Source: an uncultured bacterium | GTDB taxonomy: Bacteria > Bacillota > Clostridia > Oscillospirales > Ruminococcaceae | Length of the DNA stretch: 22,654 bases | Reading direction: 5' to 3' | NCBI GenBank assembly: GCA_905214345.1 | Contig: CAJMLV010000042.1 | Coordinates: 1-22,654 of the forward strand | In this document: piece after piece, positions 1-5,662 of the stretch | How positions within the stretch are numbered: the stretch's first letter is position 1 | Layout of the letters: each line of letters starts with the position of its first letter | Notes under the pieces: generated by a model | The model's database searches: none | Told to the model about the DNA's origin: nothing | The model's input: only the letters and a program-made list of their open reading frames with translations | Position numbers and translations under genes: made by a program

Positions 1-55
1 CGATCTCGGCAAAGAACTTGGCGTCGGCGGATACCTGACCCGTTTGCGCCGTACC
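1..55 (+). pseudogene. truB: Fragment of tRNA pseudouridine synthase B (TruB), C-terminal part of the catalytic domain
   Basis: Bases 2-55 on + translate to DLGKELGVGGYLTRLRRT, which has the pattern of the conserved TruB segment (D-L/I-G-x-x-L-G-x-G-x-x-x-x-x-LRRT). TruB makes pseudouridine 55 in the tRNA T-loop. The TruB-like reading stops making sense soon after base 55-64, where the reverse strand of mgtE begins. Only 18 residues are visible and the 5' part lies off the window. The match is by memory of the family and is short, so it could be chance, but the mgtE frame degenerates at the same point, which supports a real junction. Confidence 0.5.
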
Positions 56-278
56 TCTGCTGGGTCTCGGGGGTCAGTTCGGCAAAAATCTCCGCCGCCA
101 GATCCTTGGGGCACAGGCGGTAGAGAACGGGGAGTTTTTCCGGCGGCAGATCCTCAAAAACGGCGGCCACATCGGGGGCCGGCAGGGTCTGCAGCACATC
201 ACGCAGGCTCTGGTACTTCTTGGCGTCATCCAGGTGAGCCAGCATGGTCTTGATGGTCTGGATCGTGGTATCAGACAT
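1..278 (-). CDS. mgtE: Magnesium transporter MgtE, N-terminal part (truncated at window start)
   Basis: The start is ATG at 276-278, preceded by a strong AGGAGG. The first 74 residues fit the cytoplasmic MgtE N domain, a helical superhelix that senses Mg2+; visible pieces are DVAAVFEDLPPEKLPVLYRL and AAEIFAELTPETQQ. The CBS domains and five-helix membrane channel expected downstream are missing because the window ends. After residue 74 (base 57) the frame reads RYGANGSGIRRRQVL, which does not look like MgtE, and the opposite strand there looks like TruB. The gene is therefore either broken by a rearrangement or joined artificially. The long structured leader upstream suggests control by a metal or another ligand, in keeping with a Mg2+ transporter. 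Confidence 0.75.
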   Translation of the reverse strand, partial: MSDTTIQTIKTMLAHLDDAKKYQSLRDVLQTLPAPDVAAVFEDLPPEKLPVLYRLCPKDLAAEIFAELTPETQQRYGANGSGIRRRQVLCRD

Positions 279-306
279 AAAAAAGCTGCCTCCTTTCGGC
301 GGCAGC
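279..306 (-). terminator. Leader terminator / ribosome binding site sequestering hairpin before mgtE
   Basis: On the minus strand GCTGCC (306-301) pairs with GGCAGC (290-285) around a 10-nt loop, followed by TTTTTT (284-279) and then directly by the ATG. The AGGAGG of mgtE (294-289) sits in the loop and 3' arm. The element can act as an intrinsic terminator, as a translation block, or both. The stem is short (6 bp, plus a possible G-U pair). Confidence 0.65.
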
Positions 307-515
307 CTGCAGTTTCTGGTGCTTTTCAGCCCACGCAAAGCGTGGCCAAGCCCGGTGGGGCAAAGGTGCGCTTGCAAAACCGCACACTTGCCCCGCCGAC
401 CTTACCCAAAACGGCGGCTGCCGACAAATATTCACATCGGTTCACTGGACTACTGGGAAGATCCATTCGTCAACCACCATCCTTTCGGGTCAAAATTCGG
501 GACAATGTCCCATAC
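279..515 (-). promoter_or_regulatory. Structured 5' leader of mgtE, candidate riboswitch of unrecognised class
   Basis: About 235 nt separate the predicted transcription start (near 515) from the mgtE ATG, and no reading frame in this strand explains them. Visible hairpins are a perfect GGGACA/TGTCCC pair at 499-511, CCGCCG/CGGCGG at 393-417, a long stem at 357-394 (GGGGCAA pairing with TTGCCCC, continued by TGCG/CGCA), and CCACGC/GCGTGG at 331-345. The leader ends in a hairpin at 285-306 that contains the Shine-Dalgarno sequence and is followed by six U. The RNA segment CGGCAGCC (423 to 416) is perfectly complementary to GGCUGCCG (307 to 300), the 5' arm of that hairpin, so two exclusive folds are possible. 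I do not see the conserved core of the M-box (ykoK) Mg2+ riboswitch. The ligand is unknown; Mg2+ is the guess from the gene. Confidence 0.65.
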
Positions 516-521
516 ATATCT

Positions 522-550
522 AATTTACCATGCCCGCCAAAGCAAGTCAA
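522..550 (-). promoter_or_regulatory. Promoter of the mgtE leader
   Basis: TTGACT (550-545), 17-bp spacer, TAAATT (527-522) on the minus strand. The predicted start is near 515. It lies just past the terminator of the upstream isomerase gene, so mgtE is an independent unit. Confidence 0.75.
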
Positions 551-582
551 GTCCGGCACCGCAAAAAACACGACACGGCAAG

Positions 583-609
583 CAAAATCGGGCGGCCCGA
601 AGGCCGCCC
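583..609 (-). terminator. Terminator after the RpiB-family gene
   Basis: A GC-rich stem GGGCGGCC/GGCCGCCC (590-609) with a tiny loop lies about 30 nt past the stop codon, followed on the minus strand by a short T-rich stretch (GATTTTG). The U-tract is weak. Confidence 0.6.
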
Positions 610-639
610 GACAAGGCATTTTTTCCTGTTATGACCGGT

Positions 640-1278
640 TTACGCCATCAGTTCCTTGACACAGGCGGCGATCTTCTCGTCCTTGCAGGCGGGGAAGAAA
701 TACTCGGCAAAGTGCTCGCCGGCGAAAGCGCCCTTGACCAGGTCGCGGTCCAGATTTTTCAGGATGTCGCACAGGTCGCGGAAAGCCACAGCGCGCACGC
801 CGTCCAGGATCTTCTTGTTGCGCTGTTCGGGCACAACGCGCTCCTTCGGGTAGCCCTGGCCATGACCGAAGCCGAACAGCTTCTCGAAGGTGTATTCCAG
901 GTTGAGCTCACCGCCCCAGCCGAAGCCCTTGGCGAAGGGCATGGCCACGGCGTTGCCGTCGTTGACATGGGCAAAGGTGTAGCCGTCCACGGGGTCTTCC
1001 ACATGGCCGCAGATGACACCGGGGAAGCTGTTCAGGGCCAGCATGGCGCCCTCGCCGGTGCCGCAGCCGGTGATGACATAGTCGGCAGCGCCGGAGTTCA
1101 GCAGCACGGCGGCCAGAATGCCGTTCTGCACATAGGTCAGCTGAGCGGCATCCTCGGCGGTGTACATGCCGTAGTTGACGACTTCATGGCCCATGGGCTC
1201 CACCACCTTGCGCAGGGTGGCTTCGATGAGGGCGTTCTTGGCGGCCTGGCTGTTTTCGTTGATCAGTGCGATTTTCAT
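640..1278 (-). CDS. RpiB/LacA/LacB-family sugar-phosphate isomerase
   Basis: A 212-residue cytoplasmic protein. The family interconverts aldose and ketose phosphates (ribose 5-phosphate/ribulose 5-phosphate, galactose 6-phosphate/tagatose 6-phosphate). The Rossmann-like start MKIALINENS, the GCGTGEGAML loop with Cys72 as likely general base, and HVNDGNA (His104, Asn106) match the RpiB active site (CGTG and HND motifs). It differs from typical RpiB in having no DHAG motif at the N terminus and in being about 60 residues longer, with a C-terminal helical tail. The substrate therefore cannot be given. The start ATG has AAGGAG upstream. It follows the transglutaminase-like gene by 66 bp on the same strand and may be cotranscribed with it; a terminator follows. 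Confidence 0.85.
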   Translation of the reverse strand: MKIALINENSQAAKNALIEATLRKVVEPMGHEVVNYGMYTAEDAAQLTYVQNGILAAVLLNSGAADYVITGCGTGEGAMLALNSFPGVICGHVEDPVDGYTFAHVNDGNAVAMPFAKGFGWGGELNLEYTFEKLFGFGHGQGYPKERVVPEQRNKKILDGVRAVAFRDLCDILKNLDRDLVKGAFAGEHFAEYFFPACKDEKIAACVKELMA

Positions 1279-1344
1279 GTCGGTTTGCTCCTTTTGTTTG
1301 ATACTTTTTTCTATATACGGTACGGAAACAAGGGATCACACAGG

Positions 1345-2694
1345 TTATTCCATCTCAAAAGAGAGGACTTCCCGCACAGCATGGAGTGCATCGCCGTGCA
1401 GGGGCTGTCCGGCCAGAACGGCCTCCCCTACCTGGTTGTCGTAGGGGTCGTTGCGCCAGGCTTCGTCCGGCGGGGTGAGCTGGGCGTAAAATTCCCGGTT
1501 GGCTACCATGCGCAGGGGGTCCAGATTGCCGAAATAGTGGCGGCGGCGGGCTTCGTCGCCCCGGCGATGAGCACCGGAGCCGAAAGAGCAATCCGCCCAC
1601 AGCCACCCGTAGGGTGCGATGTAGAACTGGGCCCAGTCATGGCAGGAGGCACTCTTGGGGGTCACATACAATCCGCTCTGCCACCGGGCGGGAATGCCCG
1701 CAATGCGGCAGAGGGTGATGAACAGCAGGGCCATGACCCCGCAGTCGCCCCAACCGGATTTGGCACAGTTGTCCGCAATGGCTTCCAGGCAGGCATATGC
1801 CGGCTGGTAGCGGTAGTTGGTGTGGGTGGTCACATAATCATAGATGGCACGGGCCTTTTCCACCGGGCCATGGCAGTCTGCCGTGATCTCGGCGCACAGG
1901 CTGCGCAGCCAGGGGGTGAACAGGATGTGGGGTGCCTGTTCCTCGGTGCAGAAGGTGGGCTGCACCTCGTCCGGAGTCAGAGAATCCATATCCAGATAGT
2001 CGGCCCGGATGCGGTAACGGTAGGTCACCGAGAAAGGCGCCTCCCCTGCCCGGCCGCGCCAGAACACGGTGCGCTGTTCTGCGTCGCTGTGGGCAAATTC
2101 CGCCCCCGGCGCGGCATCCAGGATCTCAATTTCACTCTGCTGTTCGCAGGCCGCCGGAATGGGCAGCCAGGCCAGCAGCTCGGCATCCGGGTCGGTCACC
2201 ATGGCCGGGTCCGGGCCGATGGTAGACCGGATGGTGATGTTGGCGGACAGACTTCCCTTCTCCCGCATGGCCTCGATCACCGGGCCGCGCACCCCTGCTT
2301 CGGGTTCGGCGGTCAGGCCCCGGGCGATCATATCGGGGTACAGGCGCAAAGCCTCCAGAAAGCGGTCCAGATAGTAGGGCTTTCCCTCGATATACCGCCA
2401 GTCGATGCGGTCGGCCTCCACCAGGGCATCGAATTCCGCCGGGGTAAAGTCGGGGATTTCTTTCTGTACCAGGGCAATAGCGGCATCCCGGTCCAGGGTA
2501 TAGCTGGCGGGAATACGGTGCATGATCTGACGCAGGGCCAGCAGGGCGCCGCGCCCGGCTTCGGGCAGGCAGCTGTCGGCCAGAAGTTTCTCAATGCGGG
2601 CGTTGGCGGCGTCAAAGTAGCCCGCCGTGTACAGCCGCTGCACATCGGCGGGTACTCCCGCCGAAAGATGGGCAAAGACCGCGTTCTGGTCCAT
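1345..2694 (-). CDS. Transglutaminase-like cysteine peptidase/amidase-fold protein
   Basis: A 449-residue protein with no signal peptide or membrane helix, so probably cytoplasmic. The C-terminal half is a transglutaminase-like (papain-type) domain with a complete triad: Cys318 in GWGDCGVMALL, His352 in CHDWAQFYI and Asp368 in WLWADCSFG. The segment before it (about 275-310, ending NYRYQPAYACLEAI) is the usual helical lead-in. Residues 1-150 are helical and unfamiliar; 150-260 look like a beta-rich domain. The family includes proteases, amidases and protein-modifying enzymes, so the reaction is not defined. The start ATG has GAGGGG in front and lies 13 bp after the stop of the proteasome-like gene, which indicates one operon and perhaps one pathway. 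Confidence 0.8.
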   Translation of the reverse strand: MDQNAVFAHLSAGVPADVQRLYTAGYFDAANARIEKLLADSCLPEAGRGALLALRQIMHRIPASYTLDRDAAIALVQKEIPDFTPAEFDALVEADRIDWRYIEGKPYYLDRFLEALRLYPDMIARGLTAEPEAGVRGPVIEAMREKGSLSANITIRSTIGPDPAMVTDPDAELLAWLPIPAACEQQSEIEILDAAPGAEFAHSDAEQRTVFWRGRAGEAPFSVTYRYRIRADYLDMDSLTPDEVQPTFCTEEQAPHILFTPWLRSLCAEITADCHGPVEKARAIYDYVTTHTNYRYQPAYACLEAIADNCAKSGWGDCGVMALLFITLCRIAGIPARWQSGLYVTPKSASCHDWAQFYIAPYGWLWADCSFGSGAHRRGDEARRRHYFGNLDPLRMVANREFYAQLTPPDEAWRNDPYDNQVGEAVLAGQPLHGDALHAVREVLSFEME

Positions 2695-2707
2695 GCAAAC
2701 TTCCCCC

Positions 2708-3289
2708 TCACATCACGATCTCACGATAATAGGTGGTGTTGACGCTCTTGTCTACATCTGCGATGGCGGCGATGCAGCCGTCCAGCGTCTTGGCCACATC
2801 GTCCAGGCTCTTCCACTGAGCGGCGGCGGGTTTGACCTTTTCCTCCAGATAAGGCCCGATGTCGGTATGGGAACAGGCCCCCTCAATGAGGTAAGCGCCT
2901 TCCCGGGCAGGCTGGGTCTGGGGCTCAAAGTTCTGGTCGCTGCCCAGGCTGGTGAGCAGGAAGCCGCCCTTGCGGCCCCGGCCGCCCACCAGAATCCGGA
3001 CCCCCACCGGCTGGAGTTCCACGGTGCGGGCCTTTTCGGTCAGGACGCGGACCACCTTTTCCAGGGTGAGGTAGCGGGTATCATATTCATCCAGGGCGTT
3101 GATGATCTGCACGGCGGCCAGGGTATCCCCCGCAAAGCCCACCAGCACATTCTTGTTGACCTTGCGCAGCTTGGGCAGGTCATCGGTGATGACCTTGGGC
3201 TTGCCGTCCCGCACGGGCTCTTCGATCATTCGCCCGTCGCTGACCATGGCGCAGAACGCCTCGCCGCATACCGCCAGGATCGCACTCAT
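2708..3289 (-). CDS. Proteasome-like (20S beta/HslV fold) Ntn-hydrolase family protein
   Basis: A 193-residue protein starting MSAILAVCGEAFC. I chose ATG at 3287-3289: AAGGA lies 11 nt before it, whereas the in-frame ATG four codons upstream overlaps that site. If Met1 is removed, Ser becomes residue 1 and Asp17 and Arg19 (SDGR) fall at the proteasome-beta/HslV positions. The segment PKLRKVNKNVLVGFAGDT has the family pattern of the catalytic-site lysine (Lys39 counted from Ser) followed by GFAG. So the fold is that of a threonine/serine self-compartmentalising protease, with Ser as potential nucleophile. No HslU-type ATPase lies nearby. It heads an operon with the transglutaminase-like gene. 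It could also be a non-protease member of the fold. Confidence 0.7.
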   Translation of the reverse strand: MSAILAVCGEAFCAMVSDGRMIEEPVRDGKPKVITDDLPKLRKVNKNVLVGFAGDTLAAVQIINALDEYDTRYLTLEKVVRVLTEKARTVELQPVGVRILVGGRGRKGGFLLTSLGSDQNFEPQTQPAREGAYLIEGACSHTDIGPYLEEKVKPAAAQWKSLDDVAKTLDGCIAAIADVDKSVNTTYYREIVM

Positions 3290-3325
3290 ATTTTCAACCA
3301 TCCTTTACGCTTATGTTCCGGGACC

Positions 3326-3354
3326 ATTGTAGCATACCGCCCCCAAAAAGAAAA
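3326..3354 (-). promoter_or_regulatory. Probable promoter of the proteasome-like/transglutaminase operon
   Basis: On the minus strand TGCTACAAT forms an extended -10 (TACAAT at 3331-3326). The -35 at 17-bp spacing is poor (TTTTCT) and coincides with the U-tract of the upstream terminator. Confidence 0.5.
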
Positions 3355-3396
3355 GGGGGACGCCTGTGCGTCCCCCGCCCTTCCCGGCGGGAAGGG
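3345..3396 (-). terminator. Terminator of the IIA-Glc gene (two stacked hairpins)
   Basis: The first hairpin is CCCTTCCC/GGGAAGGG (3378-3396). The second is a perfect 9-bp stem, GGGGGACGC/GCGTCCCCC (3355-3376), followed on the minus strand by TTTTCTTTTT. It lies about 15 nt past the stop codon. Confidence 0.85.
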
Positions 3397-3411
3397 TTTG
3401 TGTGTACTGTC

Positions 3412-3921
3412 TCAGCCCTTGGTCACCTTGAGCATGTCGGCGCCCGGCTCCACATTGCCTTCGGCCACCAGGTCCACGCTGGCAAAGTCGTCGGTGTTGG
3501 TGACGACGGTGATGACCACGGCGGGATGGCCGGCAGCCTTGATCTTGTCCAGATCCATGGTCAGCAGCAGCTGGCCCTTCTTGATCTTGTCGCCCAGCTT
3601 GACCTTGGCGGCAAAGCCGTCGCCCTTCATCTCCACGGTGTCAACGCCCACATGGATCAGCACTTCCACGCCGCCGGCGCCCTGGATGCCCAGCGCGTGC
3701 AGGGTGTCGGGAGCCTGGGTGATTTCGCCGTCGATGGGTGCGTAAACTTCGCCCACAGCGGGATCAATGCCGCAGCACTGGCCCAGAATGCCCTGAGCGA
3801 ACACCTCGTCGGGAATGTCTTCCATCTTGACAACGGTGCCCTTGGCGTCCGCCGCGACCATGATCGGCCCGGCCGGAACGACGGATTCTTCTTTCTTCTT
3901 GAACATGTCAAAAAATCCCAT
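3412..3921 (-). CDS. crr: PTS glucose-type IIA domain protein, stand-alone (IIA-Glc/Crr)
   Basis: A 169-residue cytoplasmic phosphocarrier that accepts phosphate from HPr and passes it to an IIB domain of a sugar transporter. The start MGFFDMFKKKEE is chosen because GGAGA lies just before it and the predicted promoter overlaps any longer version. Length and spacing match E. coli IIA-Glc, including His75 (DTLHALGI) and the phosphorylated His90 (LIHVGVDTVEMKG). Other family marks are DIPDEVFAQGILG and GEVYAPIDGEI. No IIB or IIC gene lies in the window, so it must serve a transporter encoded elsewhere. A TetR gene lies directly upstream on the same strand. It has its own promoter and terminator. 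Confidence 0.92.
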   Translation of the reverse strand: MGFFDMFKKKEESVVPAGPIMVAADAKGTVVKMEDIPDEVFAQGILGQCCGIDPAVGEVYAPIDGEITQAPDTLHALGIQGAGGVEVLIHVGVDTVEMKGDGFAAKVKLGDKIKKGQLLLTMDLDKIKAAGHPAVVITVVTNTDDFASVDLVAEGNVEPGADMLKVTKG

Positions 3922-3972
3922 GATGGTCTCTCCTTCTTTGCTGGCCCGCGCGGCGGGCAAGTTGATAGCTTT

Positions 3973-4001
3973 ATTGTACATGAAACCGCCGGCAAAATCA
4001 A
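3973..4001 (-). promoter_or_regulatory. Promoter of the IIA-Glc gene
   Basis: TTGATT (4001-3996), 17-bp spacer, TACAAT (3978-3973) on the minus strand, 52 bp before the chosen ATG. Confidence 0.8.
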
Positions 4002-4012
4002 TGTATTTTCAG

Positions 4013-4591
4013 TCATTCCTCCGCGGCGATTTGACGTTGAACGGCGCGGATTCCCTGCCAGCTGATGGCAGCCATCTGCTCCACGGATTCCGGCTTGTTT
4101 TTCTGCAGCCAGAGGGCGATGGCGCCAAAGCACCCCTGCACCGCAAAGGCGGTGAGATAGTGCTGACGGGCGGTGCCGCCATCCGGTGCCATATATCCCA
4201 GGCAGCGCTCGGAGATCACCGTCTGCAGCCGCTGCACAAAGGCAGGGTCCCCGTTGGGGCCCAGCAGAGCGGTGCAGATGGCATCGTTCTGGTCCAGATA
4301 CTCAAACAGGGCCAGGAGCGCGCCGGGGGTGGTATCACTGTCCAGCCGGGGAAGCAGCGCGTCCATGAACAGGTTCAGCTGGTCCACCTGCTCCTGTTCC
4401 AACCGGTCCAGCAGCTCGTAAATATCACGATAATGGAAGTAAAAAGTACCCCGGCTGACCCGGGCCAGGCGGGTGAGTTCCCGCACGGTGATGTCCCGCA
4501 CCGGCTTTTGCACCAGCAAAGACACCAGCGCATCACACAGCCGGCGGCGGGTGGCGCGAACACTGCGGTTGCCTTCGCCCTTGCTGTTCAT
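4013..4591 (-). CDS. TetR/AcrR-family transcriptional regulator
   Basis: A 192-residue repressor-type protein. The N-terminal helix-turn-helix spans about residues 34-55 (ITVRELTRLARVSRGTFYFH, then YRD), the classic TetR pattern. The C-terminal ligand domain (about 70-190) is helical and ends in QGIRAVQRQIAAEE; the GTFYFHYRD plus short C domain is typical of Firmicutes TetR proteins related to dihydroxyacetone-kinase regulators, but the ligand is unknown. AAAGGA precedes the ATG. It is divergent from the HD-domain gene and upstream of crr; targets could be either neighbour or itself. No clear palindromic operator is visible in its promoter. Confidence 0.88.
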   Translation of the reverse strand: MNSKGEGNRSVRATRRRLCDALVSLLVQKPVRDITVRELTRLARVSRGTFYFHYRDIYELLDRLEQEQVDQLNLFMDALLPRLDSDTTPGALLALFEYLDQNDAICTALLGPNGDPAFVQRLQTVISERCLGYMAPDGGTARQHYLTAFAVQGCFGAIALWLQKNKPESVEQMAAISWQGIRAVQRQIAAEE

Positions 4592-4639
4592 TTTACCCCC
4601 GTCCTTTCCCGGCCGTTTTCAACGCATTTTCTTACTTTT

Positions 4640-4668
4640 ATAGTAGTGTGATACGCCTGATTTGTCAA
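4640..4668 (-). promoter_or_regulatory. Promoter of the TetR gene
   Basis: Consensus TTGACA (4668-4663), 17-bp spacer, TACTAT (4645-4640) on the minus strand, about 50 bp before the ATG. Confidence 0.8.
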
Positions 4669-4734
4669 GGAAAATCAAGCAATTTGTTCAAAAAAAGATG
4701 TGCAGAAACACGGATTTTGTGCATTGCAGACGGG

Positions 4735-4763
4735 TTTTCATTCCAGGCAGAGAGTGTTATAAT
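4735..4763 (+). promoter_or_regulatory. Promoter of the HD-domain gene
   Basis: TTTTCA (4735-4740), 17-bp spacer, perfect TATAAT (4758-4763), about 40 bp before the ATG. Confidence 0.75.
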
Positions 4764-4801
4764 GCAAAAAAGTCCTTTATACAGGAAAGGAAGGTCCCGC
4801 C

Positions 4802-5575
4802 ATGGCTCTTGACCGTAACCGCGCCCGCCGCGCGTTTGCCGAATACGTCCGTGCCTACGACCCCACCGACCCCAAAGTGCGGCTGAAGATCGACCACACC
4901 TACCGGGTGGCGGCCCTCTGCGAGCAGATCGCCCGCAGTATTCCCCTGACGGAAGAACAGACCGACCATGCCTGGCTGGCCGGCCTGCTCCATGACGTGG
5001 GGCGGTTTGAGCAGCTGCGCCGGTACGGCACCTTTGAGGACGCAAAATCTATCGACCATGCCGCCTGCAGCGAGGAAGTCCTTTTTCTGCAGGGACACAT
5101 CCGTGACTATCTGGACGACGACAGCAGCGATGAAGCGCTGCGCACCGCCGTGCGCTGGCACAGTGCCTACCGCCTGCCGGAAGACCTTGGCCCGGACACC
5201 CTGCGGCTGTGCCACATCCTGCGGGATGCGGACAAGATCGACATTCTGCGTGTGAACGTGGAAACGCCCCTGGAAGAGATCTATAACGTGACCACCGAAG
5301 CCCTGCGCACCGCCGCCGTGACCCCCGAGGTGCTGGAAGCCTTTTACGCCCACCATGCCGTGCTGCGCAGCCTGAAACGCACCCCCGTGGACAATGTGGT
5401 GGGGCATGCTTCCCTGGTGTATGAGCTGGTCTTTCCCGAAAGTTTGCGGGAGGTAAACCGCCAGGGCTATCTGTGGCAGCTGCTGGATTTTGAGACCCGC
5501 AATCCCGATACCGCCCGGACTTTTGCCGGTCTGCGGCAGCACATGCACACCTGGCTGGAAGAGGCCGCCCGCTGA
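4802..5575 (+). CDS. HD-domain phosphohydrolase
   Basis: A 257-residue cytoplasmic metal-dependent phosphohydrolase. HD proteins use a histidine/aspartate cluster to bind Mg2+, Mn2+ or Fe and cleave phosphate esters, often of nucleotides. Candidate ligands here are His32 (KIDHTYRV), His64-Asp65 (GLLHDVGRFEQ), His86 (SIDHAACS), His120 (VRWHSAYRLP) and Asp142/Asp144 (LRDADKIDIL). The extra histidines between the HD pair and the distal Asp suggest the subgroup with more than one metal. The substrate cannot be inferred. GGAAAGGAAGG precedes the ATG. It is a single-gene unit with its own promoter and a strong terminator shared with the convergent rubrerythrin gene. Confidence 0.88.
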   Translation: MALDRNRARRAFAEYVRAYDPTDPKVRLKIDHTYRVAALCEQIARSIPLTEEQTDHAWLAGLLHDVGRFEQLRRYGTFEDAKSIDHAACSEEVLFLQGHIRDYLDDDSSDEALRTAVRWHSAYRLPEDLGPDTLRLCHILRDADKIDILRVNVETPLEEIYNVTTEALRTAAVTPEVLEAFYAHHAVLRSLKRTPVDNVVGHASLVYELVFPESLREVNRQGYLWQLLDFETRNPDTARTFAGLRQHMHTWLEEAAR

Positions 5576-5590
5576 CACACGCACATAGCA

Positions 5591-5636
5591 AAAGCCCCCG
5601 GCACAGACCGTATGGCTGGTCCGTGCCGGGGGCTTT
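5591..5636. terminator. Bidirectional terminator between the HD gene and rubrerythrin
   Basis: Long stem AAAGCCCCCGGCAC / GTGCCGGGGGCTTT, with an additional GACC/GGTC inside. It is flanked by T-rich ends on both strands and sits between the stops of two convergent genes. Confidence 0.9.
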
Positions 5637-5662
5637 ATTCATGCTTGCAGGTGCAGGGGAAA

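Noticed and set aside
279..515. M-box (ykoK) Mg2+ riboswitch as the identity of the mgtE leader
   Set aside because: The conserved M-box core segments I know are not visible, so I left the class open; a covariance search would decide.
1279..1344. Separate promoter for the RpiB-like gene
   Set aside because: TATATA is present but no -35 at suitable distance; cotranscription with the transglutaminase gene is the simpler reading.
244..2742. 832-codon plus-strand open frame across mgtE leader, isomerase and transglutaminase genes
   Set aside because: No family resemblance, low-complexity composition, and it crosses two terminators and several minus-strand genes with clear motifs.
3922..3981. 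Longer N terminus for the IIA-Glc gene starting near 3981
   Set aside because: It would overlap the predicted -10 box; the inner ATG has a good ribosome binding site and gives the usual IIA-Glc length with His75/His90 numbering.
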